In this document: positions 38,160-47,262 of the stretch, piece after piece
Position numbering within the stretch: position 1 is the first letter of the stretch
How the letters are laid out: each line of letters begins with the position of its first letter
NCBI RefSeq assembly: GCF_900636325.1
Contig: NZ_LR134263.1
Coordinates: 2,418,001-2,482,000, forward strand
DNA: 64,000 bases
Direction: 5' to 3'
Source of the DNA: Staphylococcus delphini
GTDB lineage: Bacteria > Bacillota > Bacilli > Staphylococcales > Staphylococcaceae
Translations under genes and position numbers: made by a program
Notes under the pieces: generated by a model
What the model was told of the DNA's origin: nothing
The model's database searches: none
What the model saw: only the letters and a program-made list of their open reading frames with translations

Positions 38160-38639
38160 TTAGTTTAATGGCTTTTTCATGAGTGCGAGATTCATCGTTT
38201 CACCGTACATCACATGTTCATATGTACGAATGATTTCAAAGCCTTCTTGTTCATAAAATGCGACACCTTTTTCATTTTTCGTATCGACTTCTAAATAGAC
38301 CGCATCATATTGACCTTCATAATGCGCGAGGCCTTGTTCTAAAAGTAAACGGCCGTATCCTTTATTTTGAGAATGTGGGCGTACGTAATGCGCAGACAAA
38401 TACAGTTCACTACCTTGAATAAAATTCGCAAAACCGACCACTTCTTGATCTTCAATCGCAACCATAAATAATTGTTCTTCTAATCGTTTACGTAAATGCT
38501 CTTCGTTATATGAAGCTGCGAGGAGTTCATTCACAGTTGAAGCTGCATAAATATTTAAGTACGTATTGTACCACGCTTTCGTCGCAACATCGCGGATACC
38601 TATTACATCATCGGGTGTAGCAATTCTTACTTCATACAT
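38160..38639 (-). CDS. GNAT-family N-acetyltransferase
   Basis: A 159-residue acetyltransferase. HYVRPHSQNKGYGRLLLEQG is motif A (acetyl-CoA binding, Q/RxxGxG/A as QNKGYG), and NEKGVAFYEQEGFEIIRTYE is motif B. The substrate is unknown. It probably forms an operon with the downstream HD-domain gene. Confidence 0.88.
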   Translation of the reverse strand: MYEVRIATPDDVIGIRDVATKAWYNTYLNIYAASTVNELLAASYNEEHLRKRLEEQLFMVAIEDQEVVGFANFIQGSELYLSAHYVRPHSQNKGYGRLLLEQGLAHYEGQYDAVYLEVDTKNEKGVAFYEQEGFEIIRTYEHVMYGETMNLALMKKPLN

Positions 38640-38780
38640 TCCACATTTCGCTCCTTATTGCTTGCTAGAATACTTTTTATTATATCATAAATTAAGGGCG
38701 AGCCCGCGTGGAAAAGGCTTTATGATTGTACTTGTTTTCGTTGCAGCAACTTGGTTTTTTTAACATGTGCGTTGACTAAC

Positions 38781-38919
38781 GATTGCCCTTACGGACTCGC
38801 TTTCCCAGGGCTGAACCTACAACTAACCAACGCTTTGATATTACGGTGACACTGGTTGAAGCGTTGGTGGATTTTCCGGTTCAGCTGATCCCTCGGGAGT
38901 CTCGTCCGTCTTGGCAATC
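38781..38919. repeat. Palindromic intergenic element (family A), full copy
   Basis: 139 bp. The outer stem is GATTGCC..TACGGAC / GTCCGTC..GGCAATC, and the inner stem CCAACGCTT / AAGCGTTGG. Conserved blocks are CTCGCTTTCCCAGGGCTGA and CTGATCCCTCGGGAGTCTCG. The same length as the copy at 29629, but both stems have different sequences. Confidence 0.85.
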
Positions 38920-39393
38920 TTACGTCAACAACATTTGTCTGTGCGTGCAAGTTTCTGTGGTTAGAAATGGTCGGGTCAACATGCTTCATTCCGTTCACAC
39001 GGGTCCTTTCGATGCAAGTTCTACTTATTTCGTCAACACTCATAAATTAGAGCGCAAGTTGTTGCAATGAAGTGAGTCGATGATGACAAAAGTTTTATCT
39101 CCCTTAAACTGTGATTTGTTTTTAAATTGGCGTCTCTCTCGTCGTTATAAAGGAGGGGTTCAATCATGACTAGATGATGCGTGCTGAAAAAGCAAATAGC
39201 TACTGCGTTAAATAGCAATCATTTTTAAATTTAAGAAGTGGCTTCTCCTCTTTCGCACTGTCATTAGCAAGTTCCGTCCACCGTTTAATTTTCCGTTAAC
39301 CTCATTAAATTCACAGTTATGATAGTAATATAAGGGACGTTAGTACAGATGATACAACGGTACGCGCGCTTTTGTTAAAGTATCTGCGCACAC
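38920..39393. other. Intergenic region without a convincing gene
   Basis: There is a strong ribosome-site-like AAAGGAGGGG at 39149-39158, but the ATG after it (39166) meets a stop after three codons. A 14-codon frame (ATGATGCGT...) from about 39175 also follows. I see no other structure. Confidence 0.4.
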
Positions 39394-39435
39394 AAAAAAG
39401 AGACGGTTACACTTGGGGTCAGTGTCGTCTCTTTG
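39394..39435 (-). terminator. Terminator of the DUF1450 gene
   Basis: On the minus strand AAAGAGACG pairs with CGTCTCTTT around a 20-nt loop and runs into TTTTTT. It starts about 30 bp after the stop. Confidence 0.85.
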
Positions 39436-39465
39436 TATAGGCATATATTGAATAAGAAAAATGAC

Positions 39466-39801
39466 TTACGCTTTACGGTTCGCCAATTTTTCTTTTAATT
39501 TACGGTCTTGTTCTTCTTTGCGACGTTTACGTTCTTCATTACGTTTTCTCAAACGCTCTTCTTCTTCAGGATCGCGTGGTTTTTGAAGCTGCTTCTGAAC
39601 TTTTTCCATTAATTCTTCTTCAGTCGTTGCAGCAAGTGGACGGTTATTAACAAACGCAAATGTTTTACGTCGACCTGGTCCACAATATGATTGACAACCC
39701 ACTTCAATCTCAGCGTCTGGGTCAAGCTTTTTCAGTTTTTGCGTCAACGTTTTAAGATTTACTGCTTGGCAATCATCGCAAACCAAAAATTTATTTTTCA
39801 C
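39466..39801 (-). CDS. DUF1450 (YuzB-like) cysteine protein
   Basis: A 111-residue protein. The first 80 residues contain CDDC and [20 protein letters not shown], the conserved Cys pattern of DUF1450, suggesting a metal or redox site in a thioredoxin-like fold. Residues 80-111 are an extended Glu/Arg/Lys-rich helix, probably a coiled coil, longer than in Bacillus YuzB. The function is unknown. Confidence 0.82.
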   Translation of the reverse strand: MKNKFLVCDDCQAVNLKTLTQKLKKLDPDAEIEVGCQSYCGPGRRKTFAFVNNRPLAATTEEELMEKVQKQLQKPRDPEEEERLRKRNEERKRRKEEQDRKLKEKLANRKA

Positions 39802-40120
39802 CTCGACGTCCCACCTCTCAATTTTTTAACTCTATTCATTTTACTCTTTTTTCTCAATTTTTCAAGGTAGAAATACTTAAATAGCACTACGATGTGTTAA
39901 AATACATACCCGCTGTTCCGACAACCCCATTAGTCAATTGCCACAAATTGATGCTTTAAGCAGTTTACACTTGCCACACATCGATGTTCAGTACGTTATC
40001 ATTCATCTGTCATTGGGCGCTTTTTAAAATAAAGCCATAGAAAAAACGCTATTGAACTAATAATACATACTTTTTATGATTATGATGATTGATAAAATAA
40101 TCAAATAAAGGTGTGATCAT

Positions 40121-40855
40121 ATGAAAAGATTACAATTGTTACTTCTATTGTCTTTAGCATGCTTTATCATTTTTCCTATCGATAACGCTTACGCCCAAGA
40201 AGCATCTCCAGATACAGCTACAGAGCCTCATCAAGAAGTTGTTCCAGATACAGTTAAGGACACGCACAGTAAATATACGGCAAAATATGTTTCAGGTATC
40301 AGTCACACTTGTACAGCTATTCTGATTTCATCAACTGCCGCAGTCACCGCAAAACATTGTGGTGGCACTAAATACTTAAAAGGTGCCGGTACAATATATC
40401 CTGGCGCATCAGGTCCAAATACGCCTTTCGGTTATATGAATATTAGAGAATACTTCCCACATCCAAAGTACGATATAGCAGTAATTAGAGGGCTTTTAAG
40501 AGATCAAAGTAAAGCCTACCAATATTATATTAGACCATTTAGTACGAAAGTTACTGGTTATACAGATGAAGACTTTAATAAGTTCGTTAACTCTGATGTC
40601 TATTCATACGGATACCCATACAAAGGAGGAGTCTTTATGCAATATCGCAGTGATGGCAAAATCACTCATTATAGTCAATACCTTCCTCAACTTGATACAA
40701 ATATGCCTGCCTATCAAGGACAATCAGGGTCTGGCGTATTTACAAAAGATAGCAAGTTTCTTGGAATTATTGTTTCATCAACAAATAAAGATGAAGCAAA
40801 TGTCCTTCCTTTTAATAAAGAAATTGCAGACTGGATTAACGCACACGCAAATTAA
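40121..40855 (+). CDS. Secreted trypsin-fold serine protease (S1B, V8/exfoliatin group), copy 1
   Basis: A 244-residue exported protease. The signal peptide ends AYA near residue 25, then a short propeptide-like stretch. The triad is visible as TAKHCGG (His79), KYDIAVI (Asp118) and GQSGSGVF (Ser202). This resembles V8/Spl/exfoliative toxin proteases; the GxSGSGxF form is closer to exfoliatins than to V8. The position of the V8 Glu-binding His (GIHWGG) reads GIIVSS, so Glu specificity is doubtful. It has its own AAAGGTG ribosome site. A paralogue follows 113 bp downstream. Confidence 0.9.
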   Translation: MKRLQLLLLLSLACFIIFPIDNAYAQEASPDTATEPHQEVVPDTVKDTHSKYTAKYVSGISHTCTAILISSTAAVTAKHCGGTKYLKGAGTIYPGASGPNTPFGYMNIREYFPHPKYDIAVIRGLLRDQSKAYQYYIRPFSTKVTGYTDEDFNKFVNSDVYSYGYPYKGGVFMQYRSDGKITHYSQYLPQLDTNMPAYQGQSGSGVFTKDSKFLGIIVSSTNKDEANVLPFNKEIADWINAHAN

Positions 40856-40967
40856 GATTTTAATGTAATCATTCATGTGCTATTATCCGTTGTCATTTTT
40901 AGGATAAACGTGATGATTATTTCATAAATTTTAAAGTTATTGTGAATTAAGTTAAAGGAGTGATTAT

Positions 40968-41678
40968 ATGCAAAAATTACGCTTTCTATTATTAGTGTCT
41001 CTACTCTGTTTTATCATTTTCCCTATTGATACTGCTGATGCGAAAAAAGGCACACAAGAAGTTGTCCCAGATACAGTTAAAGACCCTCACAGTAAATATA
41101 CGGCTAAATACGAATCTGCGGACCACTCACATTGTACGGCCATACTCATTTCCTCAACTGTCGCATTAACGGCGAAACATTGCGGCGGGGATCACCCTAC
41201 GACACATAACGGCAGAATTTATCCGGGAGCATCAGGATTAAGTACCCCTTTTGGTTATATGGATATTAGTACCTATATTCCAAATACGAACTATGATATT
41301 GCGATATTGAAAGGAACTGAAGCAGACCAAAGTAGAGACTATCATTACTATATTAAACCATTCAAGACACCCGTTACTGCTTTCAGTGATCAAGACTTAT
41401 ACGGTATTATGGGGCTTGACGTATACGCGTATGGTTACCCGTACAAGTTTAGTGGTTATAAGCAATATCGCAGTGATGGTAGCATTGATTATTACTATCA
41501 AAAAGCCACTTTCGTTCATACATCATTGCCTACGTATGAAGGACAATCAGGATCTGGTGTCTTCTTAAAAGATGGTGGATTTGTCGGTATCCTTATCACA
41601 AGAACAGAAAATTTTGAAGGCAATTTCCTCCCGTTTACGCAAGGAATCGCGGACTGGGTTAACGAACACGCAAATTAG
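40968..41678 (+). CDS. Secreted trypsin-fold serine protease, copy 2 (tandem paralogue)
   Basis: A 236-residue paralogue of the preceding gene. The signal peptide ends ADA near residue 25. The triad is TAKHCGG (His71), NYDIAIL (Asp110) and GQSGSGVF (Ser194). Shared stretches such as EVVPDTVKD, HSKYTAKYE, IYPGASG and YGYPYK show recent duplication. The substrate pocket residue is again not His (GILITR). A terminator lies behind, so the pair may be one transcript. Confidence 0.9.
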   Translation: MQKLRFLLLVSLLCFIIFPIDTADAKKGTQEVVPDTVKDPHSKYTAKYESADHSHCTAILISSTVALTAKHCGGDHPTTHNGRIYPGASGLSTPFGYMDISTYIPNTNYDIAILKGTEADQSRDYHYYIKPFKTPVTAFSDQDLYGIMGLDVYAYGYPYKFSGYKQYRSDGSIDYYYQKATFVHTSLPTYEGQSGSGVFLKDGGFVGILITRTENFEGNFLPFTQGIADWVNEHAN

Positions 41679-41708
41679 AACCTTATTGTTTCACTTATTC
41701 GCCAAAAA

Positions 41709-41737
41709 AGAGGCTGGCGCTTAATTTCCAGCCTCTC
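41709..41737 (+). terminator. Terminator of the protease pair
   Basis: GAGGCTGG pairs with CCAGCCTC with an 10-nt loop, then TCTCTTAT. It can also serve the converging DUF2812 gene (A-run on the left). Confidence 0.8.
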
Positions 41738-41788
41738 TCTTATATTACGACTTACTATAAAATGAGCAAATGTTCTAAGCCAATTTTC

Positions 41789-42394
41789 TTACACATTGAG
41801 TGCTTTCAATTTCTTTTTGAATTTATGATAAACAACCAAAAACGGTATCAAGAAAATCAAATAAGTAAAATTGCCGACAAGGCGCATTATCGCAAAGGGC
41901 AGTTCAAATAAGTACGCAAACCAAAACTCAGCACCTTCCTTCTCCCATAGTCCCGGAGTTAAGAAAATATCACTTGCGAAAGGACTTTTAGTTAAATTAG
42001 AAATGAATAATGCGAAAAATACTAAAAGCAACCCATTCAAAAATTTCAGCCAACGTTTATAATAATTGCTTAAAGACTCACGATCAGAAAACAGCACTTC
42101 TGTCTCATCCCCTGCTTTCATCCAATATTGATTCGTACAACCAAATCGATAGCCGTATACGTGCTGCCAACCAAATGATTCATATAGAGCAAGATAATCA
42201 TCCATTTTTTGGCGGCTATAAATTTCTTGATAATCTAAGCGTACGATATGAGGTTCAGTCGCTTTTTCGAAATAATAAGTACCTAAGCTCGACACTCTAA
42301 CTAAACGATAACCTTGTTGAAGTTGATGATTCAACCACTGTTCTTCTTTGAGAGGATCAAAAAAGCATCTCCATTTTTTATAACGCATTCCCAT
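41789..42394 (-). CDS. DUF2812 membrane protein
   Basis: A 201-residue protein. The N-terminal soluble domain (KKWRCFFDPLKEEQWLNHQL, GYRLVRVSSLGTYYFEKA) is DUF2812; two hydrophobic helices follow (LNGLLLVFFALFISNL; AIMRLVGNFTYLIFLIPFL). It overlaps the 3' end of the padR gene by 17 bases. Such PadR-DUF2812 pairs are common in Firmicutes and behave as an inducible regulator with a membrane partner. The target is unknown. Confidence 0.85.
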   Translation of the reverse strand: MGMRYKKWRCFFDPLKEEQWLNHQLQQGYRLVRVSSLGTYYFEKATEPHIVRLDYQEIYSRQKMDDYLALYESFGWQHVYGYRFGCTNQYWMKAGDETEVLFSDRESLSNYYKRWLKFLNGLLLVFFALFISNLTKSPFASDIFLTPGLWEKEGAEFWFAYLFELPFAIMRLVGNFTYLIFLIPFLVVYHKFKKKLKALNV

Positions 42395-42710
42395 TTGACG
42401 TCCCTCCTTGTTGATAAAGTAACACTAAATGTTCCAAGCGTTCTGTTTCAAGTTTCAAAATTTCTTCGCCTCGTGCTGTGATTTGGTACACTTTGCGTCG
42501 TTCTTTCGGATCACTAATCATTTGAATATAGCCATGTTTACTTAAATTTTCTAATGCCCCGTACAATGTGCCAGCAGCGATTTGTACTTGACCTAAGCTT
42601 AACTCTTGGACATAAGTCATCACACTATAGCCATGTAACGGTTGCCGTAATGCTAATAAAATGTAATGCATTGTTTCTGATAACGGGACAAGTTGAGGTC
42701 TTTTTTTCAT
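42378..42710 (-). CDS. PadR-family transcriptional regulator
   Basis: A 110-residue PadR protein with a winged helix: ETMHYILLALRQPLHGYSVM, VQIAAGTLYGALENLSKHGY (recognition helix) and KERRKVYQITARGEEIL (wing). It is the first gene of a two-gene unit with DUF2812. Palindromic sites directly upstream suggest autoregulation. Confidence 0.92.
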   Translation of the reverse strand: MKKRPQLVPLSETMHYILLALRQPLHGYSVMTYVQELSLGQVQIAAGTLYGALENLSKHGYIQMISDPKERRKVYQITARGEEILKLETERLEHLVLLYQQGGTSNGNAL

Positions 42711-42725
42711 TTATTTTCACCACAC

Positions 42726-42774
42726 ACTATATAGTCTAACTGTATAGTTGCATTGTACAGTTGAACTATATAGT
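42726..42774. promoter_or_regulatory. Putative PadR operator
   Basis: Two copies of the palindrome ACTATATAGT (42726-42735, 42765-42774) flank a third dyad AACTGTA / TACAGTT (42738-42744, 42756-42762). All lie within 65 bp upstream of the padR start, the place expected for autoregulation. Confidence 0.75.
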
Positions 42775-42863
42775 AGTCAAGCACAGAAAAAATAGACATT
42801 GAACATTGCAATCTAAAAATACATCCAGACTGTAGTTCAACGCCTATCAATATATGCGTCTTA

Positions 42864-44405
42864 TTATTTTTTAATCGGAATACTGTTTGTAATATCAATT
42901 CCGAGCACGAGCGGCATGATAAAGTACACGACGACGATAATCACGACAATACTGATTAAGTTCATGACAAATCCTTTGACTGCCATTTCTTTAATTTGAA
43001 TTTTACCTGTACCAAAGACGATCGCGTTCGGTGGTGTCCCTACTGGCAACATGTACGCACAGTTAGCCGCCATCGCAGCAGGTGCCATTAACAATAATGG
43101 GTGGACGTCAATCGCTACAGACAGTGTCGCTAATATCGGTAAAATCATCGTAGCTGTCGCTGTATTGGATGTGATTTCCGTTAAGAACAAGATGAACACG
43201 GTAATGACCACGACGATAATAATCGGGCTGACCCCTTTTAACAACGTCAGCTGTTCACCGAGCCACGCCGCGAGTCCACTTTGTTGAATCCCTTTGGCTA
43301 AGGCTAAACCGCCACCAAATAGAATGAGTACGCCCCACGGTAATTCTTTTGCGACAGACCAATCTAAAATGCGCTTATGTTGGTGTTTCGCTGGAATTAA
43401 AAATAGTAAAATGGACACGAACATCGCAATCGTCCCATCTGCCACAAGTTCTGTGAAAGCCCATTTAGATAATAAAAATTCACGTGAAATCCATAAAAAA
43501 CTCGCTAATAAAAAGACGACGAATACGACTTTTTCTTCATACTTGATTTTACCTAACGCGTCCAATTTGTCTTTGATGACCTTTTGACCGCCTGGCAATG
43601 TTTTCATATCATGACGGAATGCGATAAATTTGAAGTACAGCCATGCTAAAAATAACAGTAAAATGACTGTGGGTACACCGACAATCATCCATTTCGCAAA
43701 GCTCAGTTCACCGCCGAAGTTTGTCGCATATTGCCCTTTTAAAATGATTAACGGCGGCGTTCCAATTAGTGTGCCCAACCCTCCAATAGTGCCGGCATAA
43801 CCGATACCGAGCACAAGTGAGCGTTCAAACTTTTGAATACTTTCATCACTATCCGCTTTCGTTCTCAATGCATTGGCTTCTTTAATAATCGCCAAACCAA
43901 TCGGAATCATAATCATTACCGCAGCTGTGTTCGATACAAACATCGATAAACCACCTGTTGCGACCATGAAACCAAGTAAAATGCGCCCTGTACTCGTACC
44001 AATACTGCTAATAATCGTGAGCGCAATCCGTGTATGTAAGTCCCAACGTTCCATCGCAATAGCTAAAATAAAACCACCTAAGAACAGATAAATGATATCA
44101 TTCCCGTATTGCGCGGATACGGTTGCACTGTTCATGACATGTCCTAACGGCAACAGCACGAGTGGCAATAAACTTGTCGCTGGAATTGGAATGGCCTCCG
44201 TAATCCACCAAATCGCAATCCAAGCTGTAATCGCAAGGACGTAAACCCCTTTGAAAGCTAAATCATCCGGCCGAACAAAAAGTAAAATCAATGCGAACAA
44301 TAATGGTCCGAGGACGAGTCCGATTGCTTGAGCCAATGTGTACGATGGATCCTTCTTTTTGTCAGTAAAAAAAGTTAACAATCTTGATTCGTTTGGATTG
44401 TTCAT
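42864..44405 (-). CDS. sdcS: SdcS, sodium/dicarboxylate symporter (DASS family)
   Basis: A 513-residue symporter with about 12-14 helices. WWITEAIPIPATSLLPLVLL, FVSNTAAVMIMIPI (first SNT motif) and EITSNTATATMILPILATLS (second SNT motif) are DASS Na+/dicarboxylate sites. It imports succinate, fumarate or malate. The ATG at 44405 follows AAGGGGGATG; the ATG at 44441 would add a Cys-rich leader. It stands alone. Confidence 0.93.
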   Translation of the reverse strand: MNNPNESRLLTFFTDKKKDPSYTLAQAIGLVLGPLLFALILLFVRPDDLAFKGVYVLAITAWIAIWWITEAIPIPATSLLPLVLLPLGHVMNSATVSAQYGNDIIYLFLGGFILAIAMERWDLHTRIALTIISSIGTSTGRILLGFMVATGGLSMFVSNTAAVMIMIPIGLAIIKEANALRTKADSDESIQKFERSLVLGIGYAGTIGGLGTLIGTPPLIILKGQYATNFGGELSFAKWMIVGVPTVILLLFLAWLYFKFIAFRHDMKTLPGGQKVIKDKLDALGKIKYEEKVVFVVFLLASFLWISREFLLSKWAFTELVADGTIAMFVSILLFLIPAKHQHKRILDWSVAKELPWGVLILFGGGLALAKGIQQSGLAAWLGEQLTLLKGVSPIIIVVVITVFILFLTEITSNTATATMILPILATLSVAIDVHPLLLMAPAAMAANCAYMLPVGTPPNAIVFGTGKIQIKEMAVKGFVMNLISIVVIIVVVYFIMPLVLGIDITNSIPIKK

Positions 44406-44711
44406 GATACATCCCCCTTTGTTTTCAATAGAACATCCCAAATTGTATTAATTTTTTAAATAGTATAGCATATTTAACAATGCGCTATCTAGAGGAAGTT
44501 AAGCGCTTTCTATGTCAAACCTTTTTATTGCACGCCAAATGAAAATACACTTCAATAAATGATATTAAATGTTCACGCTAAAACTGATTATTATTTTTAA
44601 AAATAGGGAATTGTGATAAAGTGAAAATCATTAACAAAAGCATCATGAAAAAAACACGCCAGTTCACGTCTACTCAATGCCACTGGACGGTGTGATTAAG
44701 AAGGTGATGAG

Positions 44712-44888
44712 ATGGAGAGATTCATTTATGCGCTTAAAATAGGATTAATCACTTTTTTAGTCTATTGCACAGCGCGCTATTTTCACCCTACGTTTGATCA
44801 TTTTTATGAAACCGTGGTGTTTGCTTTGATTGTTGCCATGTTAACTGTATGTCTTTCTTTGTTTTTAATCGGAAAGCCCAACAGTTAA
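44712..44888 (+). CDS. Small membrane protein (58 residues)
   Basis: A short frame starting ATGGAGAGATTC at 44712 and ending TAA at 44888. It encodes two hydrophobic helices (ALKIGLITFLVYCTARYF; VVFALIVAMLTVCLSLFLI) separated by HPTFDHFYET. AAGGTGA lies at 44701-44707, suitably placed, and a terminator follows 11 bp after the stop, which supports it as a real gene. The function is unknown. Confidence 0.7.
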   Translation: MERFIYALKIGLITFLVYCTARYFHPTFDHFYETVVFALIVAMLTVCLSLFLIGKPNS

Positions 44889-44899
44889 TACATTACTAA

Positions 44900-44948
44900 C
44901 GCCAGTATAGGTTGAAGTTTCATTTACTCCATCCATACTGGCGCTTTT
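44900..44948. terminator. Terminator between the small membrane protein and thrE genes
   Basis: CGCCAGTAT pairs with ATACTGGCG, followed by CTTTTCT on the plus strand; it may also stop transcription from the minus-strand thrE pair. Confidence 0.75.
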
Positions 44949-44984
44949 CTAGTCATATACAGCCACTAACTTGAAATCTGTACA

Positions 44985-45446
44985 CTATTTTTTAGCGGGC
45001 AACTTCAATATCGCAATCGGTTTACGAATAAATGACTTCGCCACTTGATCCGAAATTAACAATCCGACCGCAATCGCGCCAGCAATCAATGTAGCACGAA
45101 CGAAAATGTCACTCGCTTCATTAAAGTTTAATGTCAACAATTGTTGTGTCGCTTTAAAGAATATACTTCCTGGCACTAACGGAATAATACCGGGCACCAT
45201 GAACAGAATTACGGGTGATTTATATTGACGTGCCATGATATGCGAAATGATGCCGAGAATAAAACTGCCATATAAACTCGCGTATATGCTGTCGATACCG
45301 AATATTTCAAAAGCGATATGAAACGTTAAATAACCGAAACCGCCACATAAACCAGCCGGTAAAAACAACCGCTTCGGCGCATCATACACAAATGCAAAAC
45401 AAAAAGAGGTTAAAAAGCTACATATGAAAATGAATACTATCGTCAT
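44985..45446 (-). CDS. Threonine/serine exporter, small subunit (ThrE C-domain, DUF3815)
   Basis: A 153-residue protein with five helices. It corresponds to the C-terminal half of ThrE, with MVPGIIPLVPGSIFFKATQQ as the signature. It is split from the N-terminal half and lies 12 bp downstream of it on the same strand. Together they probably export threonine or serine. Confidence 0.87.
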   Translation of the reverse strand: MTIVFIFICSFLTSFCFAFVYDAPKRLFLPAGLCGGFGYLTFHIAFEIFGIDSIYASLYGSFILGIISHIMARQYKSPVILFMVPGIIPLVPGSIFFKATQQLLTLNFNEASDIFVRATLIAGAIAVGLLISDQVAKSFIRKPIAILKLPAKK

Positions 45447-45458
45447 GGTTGCCCCCTT

Positions 45459-46214
45459 CTACAAGATGAGAAACGCTGTCGTCACCCCTGCACCAATCGC
45501 AAATGATGTGACAATCGCTTCTAAAAATTTGGCGGTAAACATCAGCATGTGACGTCCGAATAAATCTTGAATGGCTGTCGTAATTAAGACGCCCGGTACA
45601 ATCGGCATCACCGCAGCAGTAATGGTAGCACCGATATTAGGACTGCCCAACCAATGATTTAATGGTATCGCAATTAACCCAATCACAATGGCGCCTAAAA
45701 AGTCAGGAATAAATAATGTGAGTTCTTTACTTTTCATCCATTCTGTCACGAAATAACCCATTGCACCGGCAAGCACTGCAGGAAGTAAGTCGACCCATGT
45801 AGCACCCTGTAAATATAAAAAGCCCATCGAGATGAGTCCCGCAAACAACATTTTGTGTCCTAATGCATACCGCCCTTGTTCATGTTCTAATTGTTTCAAC
45901 ATCGCATAAGCGTCTTTAAAATCAATCGCCTGTCGTGCAATTTGACGCGAAACGTGATTCACTAAATAAATATTTCTTAAATTCGTATCGTTCTTTTTAA
46001 TTCTCACCATACGGGTTTCGTGGTCAGGTGATAATGAAAAGTTAATAAAAATATTGAGCGCATAACCTTGTGTCTCTTCATACCCGTAACTTTGTGCAAT
46101 CCGCGTCATCGTATCTTCCACACGCGTCGCCTCAGCACCACATTCTAATAAAATACGCCCTGCCAATGTCACCAGATTTGTAACCTCTCGATCCGTGGGT
46201 ATGTATCGCGTCAT
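45459..46214 (-). CDS. Threonine/serine exporter, large subunit (ThrE N-domain, DUF1212)
   Basis: A 251-residue protein. A soluble N-terminal domain (LAGRILLECGAEATRVEDTM, DTNLRNIYLVNHVSRQI) is followed by five helices, with AAVMPIVPGVLITTAIQDLF as signature. The ATG at 46214 follows TAGGTGA; a GTG at 46223 is an alternative. It is first of the split thrE pair. Confidence 0.87.
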   Translation of the reverse strand: MTRYIPTDREVTNLVTLAGRILLECGAEATRVEDTMTRIAQSYGYEETQGYALNIFINFSLSPDHETRMVRIKKNDTNLRNIYLVNHVSRQIARQAIDFKDAYAMLKQLEHEQGRYALGHKMLFAGLISMGFLYLQGATWVDLLPAVLAGAMGYFVTEWMKSKELTLFIPDFLGAIVIGLIAIPLNHWLGSPNIGATITAAVMPIVPGVLITTAIQDLFGRHMLMFTAKFLEAIVTSFAIGAGVTTAFLIL

Positions 46215-46453
46215 CTCCGTCACCTACTTTTATATATTTCGATCTGCATCCAATTTGGAAAGGCTCATACTCTGTCGCTTAATTTAAAAATTATAACCGA
46301 TTTACGATGAGATTGCTATGATAGATGATAACGCCACGCAACGATATAAAAATAGATGTCTCGCTTATAGCATCATCATTTCCTCAAACCTTTCACTTTT
46401 GTATCTACATAAGTAAGTACTTTTATTATAATATGTTTATGGAGATGATAAAA

Positions 46454-46723
46454 ATGACTCAAACATTTAACAATGTAAGTATATCGACCGAACGCATTTT
46501 TAAAAACAGAAATAGTCAAGCGATGAGTTTAAGTAAAAAAAACGATTCAATCCGTTGATTTTGAGATTGGCGATACAGTTGAAGTACAAAAAATAAATGG
46601 TGGGCTGTTTATTACTAAAAAAAAGTATCTATTGAAGATAGTATCAAAAACTTCTTCCAAAATGGTGGTAAGTATCAAGAATCAGAAGTAGAATTCGGCG
46701 AAAGTGTAGGTCGTGAAATATGA
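46454..46723 (+). pseudogene. PemI/MazE-type antitoxin, two frameshifts
   Basis: It starts MTQTFNNVSISTERIFKNRN and should continue TIQSVDFEIGDTVEVQKING then SIEDSIKNFFQNGGKYQESE, ending VGREI at an ATGA overlap with the toxin gene. Two A8 runs break it: 46535-46542 appears to have one A too many and 46617-46624 one too few, so the net length stays in frame. This is the PemI-type antitoxin of staphylococcal PemIK. The result is a 34-residue truncated product unless slippage occurs. Confidence 0.85.
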
Positions 46724-47064
46724 GTATTAAACAATTTGACATCATTTACATTGATTTAAATCCAACTCGCGGTCGTGAAAAACAAAACATGAGACCTTGT
46801 TTAGTGATCAATAACCAAATGATGATTGACGGCACTGAATTTGTTTGAGTTGTACCTATCACAAATCGTGAGTTGCGTTATCCAACCGATATAGAGCTTA
46901 AAACCAAAAAAGAACTGGTATCTGGCGTAATAGATACGATTCAAATACGTGCTTTAAACTTAAACGCTCGCCAACATCACTATAAAGATGCATTACAAGA
47001 CAATCTAAAAAGTAAAGTTTTAAAAGCAATACAAACATATTTAAATCCAAACTACAAAATATGA
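46720..47064 (+). pseudogene. PemK/MazF-type mRNA interferase toxin with an internal stop
   Basis: It begins MSIKQFDIIYIDLNPTRGRE and RPCLVINNQ, clear PemK/MazF sequence, overlapping the antitoxin stop. An in-frame TGA at 46846-46848 falls where FVWVVPITNR would be expected, so Trp (TGG) has become a stop. The frame then continues unchanged to the normal end near 47064 (QIRALNLNAR...). The toxin is therefore inactive. Confidence 0.88.
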
Positions 47065-47216
47065 TATGAATTTCTAAAAAATAGTCATAGTAAGAAGTAA
47101 ACAATAAAATGTAATGACTGCTTTGATAATGCTTAAACCTAGTAGCAATTTCAAGCAACAATTCATTCACAACAACTATGCTATCCAACGAAAATGATCG
47201 ATTTACCTCAATATCA

Positions 47217-47250
47217 AAAAAGACAGTGCCGCCCTTATATCGACGTACAC
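47217..47250 (-). terminator. hemQ terminator
   Basis: On the minus strand GGCAGTG pairs with CACTGTC, followed by TTTTTT, 13 bp after the hemQ stop. Confidence 0.75.
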
Positions 47251-47262
47251 TGCCTCTCTTCC

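Noticed and set aside
39149..39180. Strong ribosome-site-like AAAGGAGGGG followed by ATG at 39166
   Set aside because: The ATG frame stops after three codons and the next frame gives only 14 codons. No conserved peptide is recognised.
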